Origin: JBCBCP01 sp039817385
GTDB taxonomy: Bacteria > Pseudomonadota > Alphaproteobacteria > Rhodobacterales > Rhodobacteraceae
Assembly (NCBI GenBank): GCA_039817385.1
Contig: JBCBVY010000005.1
Span: 248,001 to 312,000, forward strand
Direction: 5' to 3'
Length of the DNA: 64,000 nt
Of this stretch, positions 16,047-24,628 are shown piece by piece. Position numbers and translations under genes: made by a program. The notes under the pieces are model-generated. The model did no database searches. It was not told the DNA's origin and saw only the letters and a program-made list of their open reading frames with translations. Every line of letters starts with the position of its first letter. The first letter of the stretch is position 1.

Positions 16047-17050
16047 GCGCCGCAGATCGCCTGCAGACGGAGCCACGTGCCGTCGGGCATGATCGGCTCC
16101 GTTTGCGCCCCGCGGGCCGGGTCGCCTTCGATCAGCGGCAGCGTGCTTTCGCCCGACAGGTCCAGCGCATAGGCGTAGGGGCTGCTGGGCAAGTCCAGCG
16201 CGGCAAAGCGGGCCAGGAGGGCGTCCGCGGCGACGGGGGGCCTTGGGCTGGCCAGCGCGGCCTCGGCATAGGCATCGAGGATACCTGCGGGAACGCGCCC
16301 CGTCGTTAGCAGCGTGACCGAGGCGCGCAGGCCGCCGGTTTTCAGCAGGTCGCGCAGGGGCGGGGTGGTGGCCGCGCGGACGGCTTCGGCCGTGATGAAG
16401 CCCGCGGCGACGTCCGGCGCCTCGTAATCCTCCACAAGGCTGCGGTTGATCAGGATATGCCCGCCGGGCAGCGCCAGCGTGTCGCGCACGCCGCCGGGCA
16501 TCACCGAAATGCGCGCGGTTTCCGTCCGGGCGCCAAGGGCCGCCAGCCCGCCCTGCGCCGCACCCGTGCGGCAGGGCGCGCCCGCGACCCGGGCCATGCG
16601 GGCCAGCAGCTCATCCCCGATTTGCGCCTGCGTGACGGGTGGCACCACGGCAAGCGCATGGCGCACCAGCGCGCCCGGAAGCCAGAAGATGCACAGCGCC
16701 GCGACCGCGGACAGCGACAGACCCGCGCCAAGCCAGCGCAGGCGCCCCTGCCGGGGACGCGCCCGCCGCACCGCGCTGCGCAGCGTTTCAATCGCCGCGA
16801 TCATCTCATCCGCCTGAAGCTCCAGCGTCTCTGCGGTGTCGCCATCGGGGTGGTACACTGCAGGTTTGCTGCGCCCCGCGGTGCGTTCAATGGCGGCCAG
16901 CGACCAATGCGCAAGCGGCTGGTCGGCCGTCGAGGAGATGGTCAGCGTCGCGTCCCCAAGGCTCACAACGACCTCGCGCCGCTGCGCATCCGCAGTGGCA
17001 CGCCACAGGCCCGTCGCCTCCAGCCGTTGATATTTCTTGAGCGCGGTCAT
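16043..17050 (-). CDS. Membrane protein with degenerate M48-peptidase-like domain
   Basis: A 335-residue protein. Residues 1-100 are soluble and contain a strand-rich piece (EVVVSLGDATLTISSTADQP). One membrane helix lies near 108-125 (LGAGLSLSAVAALCIFWL). The rest faces the periplasm and recalls M48 peptidases: VRDTLALPGGHILINRSLVED matches the usual strand-helix before the zinc helix, but where HExxH is expected the sequence reads ITAEAVRA. It would therefore be inactive as a zinc protease. I infer the family from pattern only. It converges on the SPOR gene with overlapping stop codons. Confidence 0.5.
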   Translation of the reverse strand: MTALKKYQRLEATGLWRATADAQRREVVVSLGDATLTISSTADQPLAHWSLAAIERTAGRSKPAVYHPDGDTAETLELQADEMIAAIETLRSAVRRARPRQGRLRWLGAGLSLSAVAALCIFWLPGALVRHALAVVPPVTQAQIGDELLARMARVAGAPCRTGAAQGGLAALGARTETARISVMPGGVRDTLALPGGHILINRSLVEDYEAPDVAAGFITAEAVRAATTPPLRDLLKTGGLRASVTLLTTGRVPAGILDAYAEAALASPRPPVAADALLARFAALDLPSSPYAYALDLSGESTLPLIEGDPARGAQTEPIMPDGTWLRLQAICGA

Positions 17051-17101
17051 CTGCCCTGCCTCGCCATTTTGCGGCAGGCTATCACGGGGGCGGGCGGCGC
17101 G

Positions 17102-18718
17102 CTAGATTTCCGCGGCTTGTTTGCGCAGCTCGAACTTCTGGATCTTACCGGTGGAGGTCTTTGGCAGCTCCCCAAAGACCACCCGCTTGGGCGTCTTGAA
17201 GCCCGCCAGCCTTTCGCGGCTGAAGGCGATCAGACCCGCCTCGGTTGGCTGTGTGCCGGGCTTCAGCTCGATAAAGGCGCAGGGCACTTCGCCCCATTTC
17301 TCATCCGGCTTGGCCACCACGGCGGCAAGGCTGACATCGGGGTGGGCCATCAGCACGCCTTCGACCTCGACGCTTGAGATATTCTCCCCGCCGGAGATGA
17401 TGATGTCCTTGGCCCGGTCGGCGATCTGGATGTAGCCGTCCGGGTGCTGCACGGCTAGATCACCCGAATGGAAGTAGCCGCCCGCAAACGCCTCCGCCGT
17501 GGCTTCGGGGTTTTTCAGGTAGCCCTTCATGACCGAGTTGCCGCGGATCATGATCTCCCCCTGGGTGGCGCCGTCGCGGGTGACCCGCGCCATGCTAGGA
17601 TCCATCACCGTGATGTCCTCCATCTGCGGGAAGGCCACGCCCTGGCGCGCTTTGATCGCGGCCGTGTCCTCGGTCCCGTCCCATTCGGGCTTCCAAAGGC
17701 ATTCCGTCACGTGGCCGTAGGTTTCGGTCAGCCCGTAGACCTGGGTGACATGAAATCCCAGCGCTTCGATCTTGCCCAGCGTGGCCGGCGCCGGGGGGGC
17801 GCCCGCGGTGAACACCTCGACCTGATGGTCGAAATCGCGCCGCGCGTCCTGCCCCGCATTCACAATCATGTTCAGCACGATGGGCGCGCCGCCAAAATGC
17901 GTGACGCCCTCATCCGCGATGGCATCATAGATCGCCTTTGCCGTCACATCGCGGCTGCACACCAGCGTGCCGCCCAGCAGCGGCATCATCCAGGTGTGGT
18001 TCCAGCCATTGCAGTGAAACAGCGGCACAATCTGCATGAAGGTCGGGCGCAGGGTCATTTGCCAGCTGATCGGCGTGCCCATCGTCATCAGGTATGCACC
18101 CCGGTGGTGATAGACGACGCCCTTGGGCCGCCCTGTCGTGCCCGAGGTGTAGTTCAGCGCGAGGCTTTCCCACTCATCCTCTGGCATGATCCAATCGAAA
18201 TCGGGGTCCGTGGCCGCGAGGATTTCCTCATATATCGGGTGCCGCCCGGTGGCCGGGTAACCGGCGGCGGCGTCCTCCACCTCGATAATCGTCGCGCCCG
18301 TGTCGGCCTGTTTCAACGCCGCCTCTGCCAGCTCGACAAACTGGGTGTCCGCCAGGATCACCTTCGCGCCGCCATGCCCGAAGATATAGGCGACCGTGTC
18401 CACATCGAGCCGGGTGTTGATCGTGTTCAGCACCGCGCCGCAGGCCGGCACACCAAAATGCGCCTCCGCTTGCGCAGGCAGGTTGGGGATCAGCGTTGCG
18501 ACCACATCGCCGGGCACAACGCCAAGCGCGGCCATCGCCGAGGCGAGCCGCGTGCAGCGCGCGTGGTAGGCGGCATAGTCCACCCGGTGCGCGCCATAGA
18601 TCACGGCAGTGCGCTCCGGGTAGACCTGCACCGCGCGTCGCAGGTGCGACAAAGGCGTGAGCGGCACAAAATTGGCGCGCGTCTTCTCCAGCCCGGTCTC
18701 GTCCTGCATCCAGCCCAT
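17102..18718 (-). CDS. Acyl-CoA synthetase, DmdB-like
   Basis: An AMP-forming acyl-CoA ligase of 538 residues. It has the P-loop NYTSGTTGRPKGVVYHHRG (189-207), VYGLTETYGHVTE as motif II, and the C-terminal catalytic lysine in KTSTGKIQKFE (Lys525). The N-terminus MGWMQDETGLEK and the whole backbone look like Roseobacter medium-chain acyl-CoA ligases, including those shown to act as methylmercaptopropionate-CoA ligase (DmdB) in DMSP demethylation. Substrate cannot be settled from sequence, so I give no symbol. ATG 18718 has GGGAGG upstream. It stands alone, divergent from an EamA transporter. Confidence 0.85.
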   Translation of the reverse strand: MGWMQDETGLEKTRANFVPLTPLSHLRRAVQVYPERTAVIYGAHRVDYAAYHARCTRLASAMAALGVVPGDVVATLIPNLPAQAEAHFGVPACGAVLNTINTRLDVDTVAYIFGHGGAKVILADTQFVELAEAALKQADTGATIIEVEDAAAGYPATGRHPIYEEILAATDPDFDWIMPEDEWESLALNYTSGTTGRPKGVVYHHRGAYLMTMGTPISWQMTLRPTFMQIVPLFHCNGWNHTWMMPLLGGTLVCSRDVTAKAIYDAIADEGVTHFGGAPIVLNMIVNAGQDARRDFDHQVEVFTAGAPPAPATLGKIEALGFHVTQVYGLTETYGHVTECLWKPEWDGTEDTAAIKARQGVAFPQMEDITVMDPSMARVTRDGATQGEIMIRGNSVMKGYLKNPEATAEAFAGGYFHSGDLAVQHPDGYIQIADRAKDIIISGGENISSVEVEGVLMAHPDVSLAAVVAKPDEKWGEVPCAFIELKPGTQPTEAGLIAFSRERLAGFKTPKRVVFGELPKTSTGKIQKFELRKQAAEI

Positions 18719-18794
18719 CGCATCCTCCCTTGATTCCAGTGCCGAGGAAGGTAAAGCAGGCCAAGCCCCATGACAAAACGTATTGCTACCCGCC

Positions 18795-19691
18795 GTGACT
18801 GCCCCCGTTCCCACCCGTTCGCTGGCGGCTGCGTGCTGCATGATCGCCTCGATGGCGCTGCTGGGCTTCGTGGACAACTTCATCGCGCCGATCTCAGAGG
18901 TTGTCTCGCTCTGGCAGTTCCTTCTGGTGCGCTGCGTCTTTGCGCTGCCGCTGGTGGTGCTGTTGTCGTGGCTGGGCCTTGGCGGGCTGCGGGCGCAGCG
19001 GCTTTGGGCGGTGGCGCTGCGCTCGGTGCTCGTGGCGTCCGGCATCATGTGCTATTTCGCGGCGCTGGCGGTCATGCCGATTGCACAAGCGCTGGCTGGC
19101 CTCTTTACCTCGCCGATCTTCGTGCTGGTCCTGTCCTGGGCCGCTTTAGGCCGCCGGATCGGGCCGTGGCGCATCGCTGCTGTCGCGCTCGGCTTTACCG
19201 GCACGCTTGTGGTGCTGGGCTTTGGCGGCGGCCTGCCCGGGGCGATCATGCTGCTGCCTGTGGCGGGCGGGCTGCTTTATGCTGTGGGGTCCATCGCCAC
19301 GCGCGAGCTTTGTGCAGAGGAAAGCACGCTGGTGATGCTGATGGGTATCCTGCTGACGCAAGCGGTGATCGGATCGGTGATGCTGGCCCTGCTGACCACG
19401 ATCCACCCGGGCGGCGACACGTTCCTGAGCCGCAGCTGGACCTGGCCCATGACAGAGGTCATGCCCTACGTCGTCCTGCAAGCGGTGCTGTCGGTCGCCG
19501 GGGTCTTCCTTTTGATCCGCGCCTACCAGTGGGGGGAGGCCAGTCAGGTCAGCGCGCTGGAATACACCATCATGATCTTTGGCCCGACCTTTGCTTACCT
19601 GCTTTTTGGCGCGCCGATCACGGGCACCATGCTGATCGGCATCGGCCTCATTATGGCCGCGGGCGTGATCATCGCGCTGCGCTCCGCTTGA
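18795..19691 (+). CDS. EamA/DMT-family transporter
   Basis: An integral membrane protein of about 298 residues with ten predicted hydrophobic segments arranged as two EamA repeats (first from LAAACCMIASMALLGFVDNF, second from VLQAVLSVAGVFLLI). DMT exporters or importers of this kind move metabolites such as amino acids or nucleotide sugars across the inner membrane; the cargo is unknown. Start choice is uncertain: GTG 18795 and TTG 18783 are both possible and neither has a clear ribosome site. The C-terminus RSA is immediately followed by TGA. It is divergent from the acyl-CoA ligase. Confidence 0.75.
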   Translation: MTAPVPTRSLAAACCMIASMALLGFVDNFIAPISEVVSLWQFLLVRCVFALPLVVLLSWLGLGGLRAQRLWAVALRSVLVASGIMCYFAALAVMPIAQALAGLFTSPIFVLVLSWAALGRRIGPWRIAAVALGFTGTLVVLGFGGGLPGAIMLLPVAGGLLYAVGSIATRELCAEESTLVMLMGILLTQAVIGSVMLALLTTIHPGGDTFLSRSWTWPMTEVMPYVVLQAVLSVAGVFLLIRAYQWGEASQVSALEYTIMIFGPTFAYLLFGAPITGTMLIGIGLIMAAGVIIALRSA

Positions 19692-19732
19692 GGCAGACGC
19701 GCCGCACCGCCTGTGCGATTGCGTAAATCCTG

Positions 19733-19767
19733 CCCCTTCTCTGTTCAAAAAAATCCCCGCCGGAGGC
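19733..19767 (-). repeat. Intergenic hairpin-tail element, copy C (inverted)
   Basis: Read on the minus strand: GCCTCCGGCGGGGA, T7, GAACAGAGAAGGGG. The tail is nearly identical to copies A and B. In forward orientation its CGGAGGC is 12 bases upstream of the sulfotransferase ATG and may serve as a weak ribosome site. Confidence 0.75.
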
Positions 19768-19778
19768 ATAAAATCCAA

Positions 19779-20438
19779 ATGATCATCAGCCCAGGCCGCC
19801 GCTACATCTTCGTGCACGCCCCCAAGACCGGGGGGACCTCGATGGCCCTCGCCCTGGAGGCACGGGCGAGACGCGATGACATGATGCTGGGCGACACGCC
19901 CAAGGCGCGCAAACGGCGGCGGCGGCTGAAGGACGTGCCCGCGCGCGGGCGGCTTTGGAAACATGCGACGCTGGCGGATATCGACGGGCTGGTGAGCCCG
20001 GACGCGCTGGCGCAGATGTTTATCTTCACGCTGGTGCGCAACCCGTGGGACCGGGTTGTTAGTTATTACCACTGGCTGCGGGCACAGGACTTCGACCACC
20101 CCGCCGTCGCGCTTGCCCGCCAGATGTCCTTTGGCGCCTTCGTGCAGGCCCCCCACGTGCAGGCCAGCCTGCGCGCCAGCCCCGCGCGGCACTACGTGAC
20201 CGACGCAGCGGGGGCAGAGCGCTGCGATGCCTTCCTGCGGCTGGAGCATCTGGCCGAGGACGCAGCCCCGTTGGAGGCGCATCTCGGCTTCAGACTGGAT
20301 CTGCCGCATGTGAACCGCTCCGCGCGGGCGGCGGACTGGCGGGAGTACTACGATGATGCCGCGGCCGAAGCCGTGGCCGCAGCCTGCGCCGAGGACATAA
20401 GTCGATTCGGATATCGCTTTGACGGCGGGTCGGCTTAG
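19779..20438 (+). CDS. Sulfotransferase family 2 protein
   Basis: A 219-residue cytoplasmic protein that should transfer sulfate from PAPS to a carbohydrate or other hydroxyl acceptor. The 5'-phosphosulfate loop HAPKTGGTS is at 13-21 and the 3'-phosphate site LVRNPWDRVVSYYHWL at 85-100, both typical of the Sulfotransfer_2 family. The start at 19779 (MIISPGRRYIFVHAP) fits the family, since earlier codons would translate the upstream repeat. No neighbouring polysaccharide genes point to the acceptor. Confidence 0.85.
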   Translation: MIISPGRRYIFVHAPKTGGTSMALALEARARRDDMMLGDTPKARKRRRRLKDVPARGRLWKHATLADIDGLVSPDALAQMFIFTLVRNPWDRVVSYYHWLRAQDFDHPAVALARQMSFGAFVQAPHVQASLRASPARHYVTDAAGAERCDAFLRLEHLAEDAAPLEAHLGFRLDLPHVNRSARAADWREYYDDAAAEAVAAACAEDISRFGYRFDGGSA

Positions 20439-20632
20439 GCCCGCTTCCGCGGTTTTGTCCCAAATTTGCGAACAATTTTAGCGATGCCCCCGGGATTGGT
20501 GCGCCGCGCCCATCCAATGCCCCAATAGCGCCTCGATCCGGACCCGAATGCGCCCCCGGCAACACGCCAGATGGCCCCATCGAACGCGCCCCATGCTGCA
20601 CATGAACGGGGCCACCGAGAGGGGAAGACACG

Positions 20633-21274
20633 ATGTTTGGATGGATGAACGGACAGGGCCGCGCACAGCGCATGGCAGAAATTGGCGGCCTCTACGAAGG
20701 GGCACAGGTCAACAGCATCGGACTGATCGCAGGCACATGTGTCGCCTCCGGCATGGGCTGGCGCCCGGTCGAGGCGATTGCACCAGGCGACATGGTGCTC
20801 AGCTTCGATCATGGCATGGTTCCGGTCCGCGACGTCACGCGCACCACGCTCTGGCCCTGCGCCATCCGCATCCCCGAAGCCAGCTGGCCGGTCTTCGTGC
20901 CCGCAGGCGCCCTGAACAATGCACAAGACATGACGCTGCTGCCGGATCAGCCGGTGATGGTCGAATCCGATGCGGCCCTAGACGCACATGGCGACCCGTT
21001 CGCGCTGGTGCAGGCCAAGGCGCTGGAGGGGCTGCGCGGGATCGAACGCACCGCACCGCTGCGCGAGATCGAGGTGATCACGCTCACCTTTGACACGGAC
21101 CAGGTGATCTATGCCCAGGGCGGCCTGCTGGCCTATTGCCCCTGCCCGCATATCGCGCTGGCGGATGTCGTGGCGGGCGCCCAGCAGCCCTACGAAGTTC
21201 TGAACCTATCCGATGCGGCTTTCCTTGCAAGCTGCATCGCCATCGAAGACGGGCGCGCCGCCGCGACCGGTTGA
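20633..21274 (+). CDS. Hint-domain protein
   Basis: The 213-residue protein consists almost entirely of one Hint (hedgehog/intein) fold of the kind common in Rhodobacteraceae. The start of the domain is GTCVASGMGWRPVEAI (34-49) with a potential nucleophilic Cys36, followed by APGDMVLSFDHG. Later come ALNNAQDMTLLPDQPVMVES and YAQGGLLAYC. There is no obvious C-extein or secretion domain, and the final His-Asn of inteins is absent. Autoprocessing is therefore doubtful. GAGGGGAAG precedes ATG 20633. The 194 bases upstream (20439-20632) hold no gene that I can see. Confidence 0.75.
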   Translation: MFGWMNGQGRAQRMAEIGGLYEGAQVNSIGLIAGTCVASGMGWRPVEAIAPGDMVLSFDHGMVPVRDVTRTTLWPCAIRIPEASWPVFVPAGALNNAQDMTLLPDQPVMVESDAALDAHGDPFALVQAKALEGLRGIERTAPLREIEVITLTFDTDQVIYAQGGLLAYCPCPHIALADVVAGAQQPYEVLNLSDAAFLASCIAIEDGRAAATG

Positions 21275-21420
21275 CTTGATCCTCGCAGCTGCTGCGCGGC
21301 GCGTGAGGGCGCGGCGCGCGCACCCTCTCTGCGCCCGGCGACGGGCTTGCCCGTTGCTCCGCCCCCAACACCGGAGCCTCGGCTGGGCGCAGGGACCATC
21401 CCCATCACGCAAAACGGAAC

Positions 21421-21494
21421 GGCCCGGCGCATCCTCTTGCACCGGGCCGAATGTGCGCCGCTGGGCGAATTTTCTTTGAAGAAAATTGCGCCCC
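21421..21494. terminator. Two hairpins between Hint gene and fadJ
   Basis: GGCCCGG (21421-21427) pairs with CCGGGCC (21442-21448). Further on, AATTTTCTT-TG-AAGAAAATT (21468-21487) sits inside GGGCG/CGCCC arms (21463-21493). The second is close to the fadJ stop and belongs to the same palindrome class as 7392-7461. They probably define the 3' ends of the convergent transcripts. Confidence 0.55.
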
Positions 21495-21503
21495 GCTCAA
21501 AGG

Positions 21504-23708
21504 TCAGGCTGCCTCTGCCGCCTCCGCGCCGAAGCGGCCATAGAAGCTCTCGCCATTCTCTGCCATCTCGCGCAGCAGGGCGGGCGGCTCGAAGCGGGGG
21601 CCGAACTTCGCGGCAAGCGCGTCGCAGCGTTCCACCGCGTAGGCGGTGCCGATGATGTCGAGCCAGCTGAACGGCCCGCCCGACCACGGCGCAAAACCCC
21701 AGCCAAGGATCGCACCAACGTCACCCTCGCGGATGTCTTCCAGCACGCCTTCTTCCAGCGACCGGACGGCTTCGAGCACCTGCACGAACATCAGCCGCTC
21801 TTGCACTTCGATCAGATCGGGCTGCTCATCGGCCAGCGGATACTTGTCGTGAATACCCCTCCAATAGCCGATGCGTTTGCCCGCCGCGTCATAATCGAAA
21901 TAGCCCTTGCCCGCCTTGCGGCCCAGGCGGCCCTCGTCCTCCATCCAGACGATCAGATCGTCGGCCTCGGAGGCGGGGTAGGCGTTGCCCATCGCCGCCT
22001 TCGTCGCCTTCATGATGCGCACGGCGAGGTCAACGGAGGTTTCATCACCCAGCTGCACCGGCCCCACCGGGAAGCCAAGCTGCTGCGCCGCGTGGTCGAT
22101 CAACGCGGGCGCGACGCCCTCGGTGATCATGCGCGTCGCCTCATTGCCGTAGGGGATGATGCAGCGGTTGGCATAGAAGAAGCGCGCGTCGTTCACCACG
22201 ATCGGCGTCTTGCGGATCTGGCGCACGTAGTCGAGCGCCTTGGCCACCGCGCGGCTGCCTGTCTCAGCACCCTTGATGATCTCCACCAGCAGCATCTTTT
22301 CGACCGGAGAGAAGAAGTGGATGCCGATGAACTGGTCGGGGCGCGACGAAGCCTTGGCCAGCTCGCTGATCGGCAGGGTGGAGGTGTTAGAGGCAAAGAT
22401 GCAATCCTCGGGGATGATCGCCTCGACCTTTTTGGTCATCTCGGCCTTCACCGCAGTGTCTTCGAAAACGGCTTCGATGATCAGGTCACAGCCCTTCAGC
22501 GCATCGAGATCCGGCGTGGCCGTGATCAGGGAGAGCATCGCCTCCTTCTTCTCGGCAGTGACCTTGCCGCGCTTCATACCTTTATCAAGATACGCCTCCG
22601 TATAGGCTTTGCCCTTGTCCGCGGCCTCCTGGTCACGGTCGATCAGCACCACTTCGATGCCCGCCTGCGCGGAGACCAGCGCAATGCCCGCGCCCATCAT
22701 GCCCGCGCCCAGCACACCCAGCTTTTTCACACGCTGATCCTCGATCCCCTCGGGCCGCACCGCACCTTTCTCCAGCGCTTCCTTGTTCAGGAAGAGCGAG
22801 CGGATCATCGCCGCGGAGGAGGGGTTCATCAGAACGTTGGTGAACCAGCGCGCCTCGATCTTCAGCGCGGTGTCAAAGGGCACCAGCGCGCCTTCATAGA
22901 CGGCGCTCAGCAGCGCTTTGGGCGCCGGGAAGGCGCCATTGGTCTTGCCGTTCACCATTGCATTGGCACCGACAAAGGTCATGAAGCCCGCGGGGTGGTA
23001 GGGCGCGCCGCCCGGCATCTTGTAGCCTTTCTTGTCCCACTCCTTCACGCAGTCGGCATCCGACGCGGCGAGCACCCAGTCCTTGGCTGCGGCCACCGGA
23101 TCGGCGACCACCTCGTCCACAAGGCCCGCCTTTTGCGCCGCTGCAGGCGCCAGCATCTTGCCCTCGAGCAGCAGCGGCGAGGCGCCCATCGCGCCCAGCT
23201 TGCGCACCAGCCGCGTTGTGCCGCCCGCGCCGGGGAAAATGCCGACGAGGATCTCGGGCAGGCCAACCTTGGCCTTGGGGTTATCGGCGACAAAGATGCG
23301 GTGCGTGGCCAGCGGCAGCTCCAGCCCAATGCCCGCGGCCGTTCCGGGCAGAGCGGCGGCGGTCGGCTTGGCGCCCTTCTGGGTCTTGGGGTCCATCCCC
23401 GCCAGCTCGATTTTGCGCAGAAGGCCGTGCATTTGCATCGTGCCGTCAAAGAGGCCCTGCGCGGGGTTGTCCCCGGCGCTGGCTTTCAGGTCCGCCAGCA
23501 GGTTCAGGTCCATGCCGCCCGCAAAGGAGCCGTCCTTGCCCGAGGTGATCACGATCCCTTTGACGGCCGCGTCCGCGTGGGCGTCATCAATCAGGTCCGA
23601 CAGCTGCTGCAGCCCATCGACGGACATGACGTTCATGGTCTTTCCAGGCACGTCCCAGGTGATCATCGCGACGCCATCGGCGCCCTTGGTCATGGTAAAG
23701 TCGGTCAT
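21504..23708 (-). CDS. fadJ: Fatty acid oxidation multifunctional enzyme (hydratase / 3-hydroxyacyl-CoA dehydrogenase)
   Basis: A 734-residue bifunctional beta-oxidation subunit. The N-terminal crotonase part (about 1-300) includes KGIVITSGKDGSFAGGMDLN and LGIFPGAG-type sequence in the form VGIFPGAGGTTRLVRKLGAM, giving enoyl-CoA hydratase. The NAD-binding part begins with LGVLGAGMMGAGIALVSAQA and contains SNTSTLPISELA and IHFFSPVEKMLLVEII, giving 3-hydroxyacyl-CoA dehydrogenase; the C-terminal helical domains follow. ATG 23708 overlaps the upstream stop in ATGA, so it is coupled to the NTF2-like gene. FadA is encoded one gene upstream, so the complex partners are co-expressed. Confidence 0.94.
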   Translation of the reverse strand: MTDFTMTKGADGVAMITWDVPGKTMNVMSVDGLQQLSDLIDDAHADAAVKGIVITSGKDGSFAGGMDLNLLADLKASAGDNPAQGLFDGTMQMHGLLRKIELAGMDPKTQKGAKPTAAALPGTAAGIGLELPLATHRIFVADNPKAKVGLPEILVGIFPGAGGTTRLVRKLGAMGASPLLLEGKMLAPAAAQKAGLVDEVVADPVAAAKDWVLAASDADCVKEWDKKGYKMPGGAPYHPAGFMTFVGANAMVNGKTNGAFPAPKALLSAVYEGALVPFDTALKIEARWFTNVLMNPSSAAMIRSLFLNKEALEKGAVRPEGIEDQRVKKLGVLGAGMMGAGIALVSAQAGIEVVLIDRDQEAADKGKAYTEAYLDKGMKRGKVTAEKKEAMLSLITATPDLDALKGCDLIIEAVFEDTAVKAEMTKKVEAIIPEDCIFASNTSTLPISELAKASSRPDQFIGIHFFSPVEKMLLVEIIKGAETGSRAVAKALDYVRQIRKTPIVVNDARFFYANRCIIPYGNEATRMITEGVAPALIDHAAQQLGFPVGPVQLGDETSVDLAVRIMKATKAAMGNAYPASEADDLIVWMEDEGRLGRKAGKGYFDYDAAGKRIGYWRGIHDKYPLADEQPDLIEVQERLMFVQVLEAVRSLEEGVLEDIREGDVGAILGWGFAPWSGGPFSWLDIIGTAYAVERCDALAAKFGPRFEPPALLREMAENGESFYGRFGAEAAEAA

Positions 23709-24622
23709 TGCGGTCTTTCTCCCAAGTTGTGGGGTGTGTTCGATATGGTCTGAATGTCGCCAGCCGTAGCCGCCGACCAGTTCTGGTGTCCAATGGCGCG
23801 CAGTACGGACGTGGCCCGCCACGTGCCCTGCCGTTTGCGCAGCGTCACGGCCGCCTGCCAGGCGGGAACGGCCTGTTCGGTGCCGCGCAGGATGCGGGTG
23901 CGGTAGATGCCGATCATCTGGTCAGGACCAACGGCTTGCGTGCTCAGCGCGGTGCGGAAGATGTCGGTGATCCCGTTCTCCAGGATGTCGCGCTGGTAGG
24001 CTTCGAAATCGGCGCGGATGTCCGCCTCGGTCTCAAAGCGCTCGGGCCCGGTGCGGCTGATCAGCGTGAAGGGCAACTCGACACAGTCCAGCCATCGCTG
24101 CAGATCGTTTTCGATAAACGCGCTGCTGATCCGGTCCATCACCTCCTGAAGGGCGCGCAGGCGCACCGCTGGCCCTTCCGCGCCCGCCACCGGATCGCTG
24201 GGCACGTCCGGCAGCAGGATGGGCCAGTGGCTGTTGTCGATCGCGTTCTGCGCCTCCGTCAGCACCCATGCGCCCGCCCGCCGTTCCATCCGGCACATGG
24301 AGGGGTAGGGGGTGACGACATCGCGGCCCTCCTTGCGGAAGAAGCTGGTGTGGTGGCCGATGATCTCATCCTCGCCGAGGAAGTCGCACTCATGCGCGAT
24401 GCGCGTGTAATCGGTAATCCCCAGCTGCCGCAGGCCCATCGCGAAGGTCATGAAGGCCTCCTGCATCTCTGCTTCGGTCTTGGCCACAAGCCGCGCGGTC
24501 GAGGTCACCATCAGGTGCGGGATGGCGAGCCGCGGGCGGATCATGTCGTAATTGCACGACACAACCCCCTCGGTCAGATCGTCGAGGACCTGCTGGTAGA
24601 TCTTCTGCGCGGCCTCGCTCAT
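23705..24622 (-). CDS. Two-lobed NTF2/SnoaL-like protein in the fad operon
   Basis: The 305-residue product seems to consist of two NTF2-like halves: residues 1-145 (YQQVLDDLTEGVVSCNYD, ECDFLGEDEIIGHHTSFFRK, RMERRAGAWVLTEAQNAI) and 155-290 (VMDRISSAFIENDLQRWLDC, FRTALSTQAVGPDQMIGIYR, TLRKRQGTWRATSVLRAIG). Both halves repeat the helix-then-sheet pattern of this fold. There is no signal peptide. It lies between fadA (6-base gap) and fadJ (ATGA overlap), so it is made with the beta-oxidation enzymes. Function is unknown; a binding or isomerase-like role on acyl-CoA is only a guess. Confidence 0.6.
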   Translation of the reverse strand: MSEAAQKIYQQVLDDLTEGVVSCNYDMIRPRLAIPHLMVTSTARLVAKTEAEMQEAFMTFAMGLRQLGITDYTRIAHECDFLGEDEIIGHHTSFFRKEGRDVVTPYPSMCRMERRAGAWVLTEAQNAIDNSHWPILLPDVPSDPVAGAEGPAVRLRALQEVMDRISSAFIENDLQRWLDCVELPFTLISRTGPERFETEADIRADFEAYQRDILENGITDIFRTALSTQAVGPDQMIGIYRTRILRGTEQAVPAWQAAVTLRKRQGTWRATSVLRAIGHQNWSAATAGDIQTISNTPHNLGERPQ

Positions 24623-24628
24623 GGCCTG

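Noticed and set aside
21486..23753. Very long open frame on the strand opposite fadJ
   Set aside because: It is the high-GC shadow of fadJ: low-complexity, rich in Arg, His, Gly and Gln, with no family match. The same holds for long antisense frames across maeB, the large acyl-CoA dehydrogenase and MATE genes.
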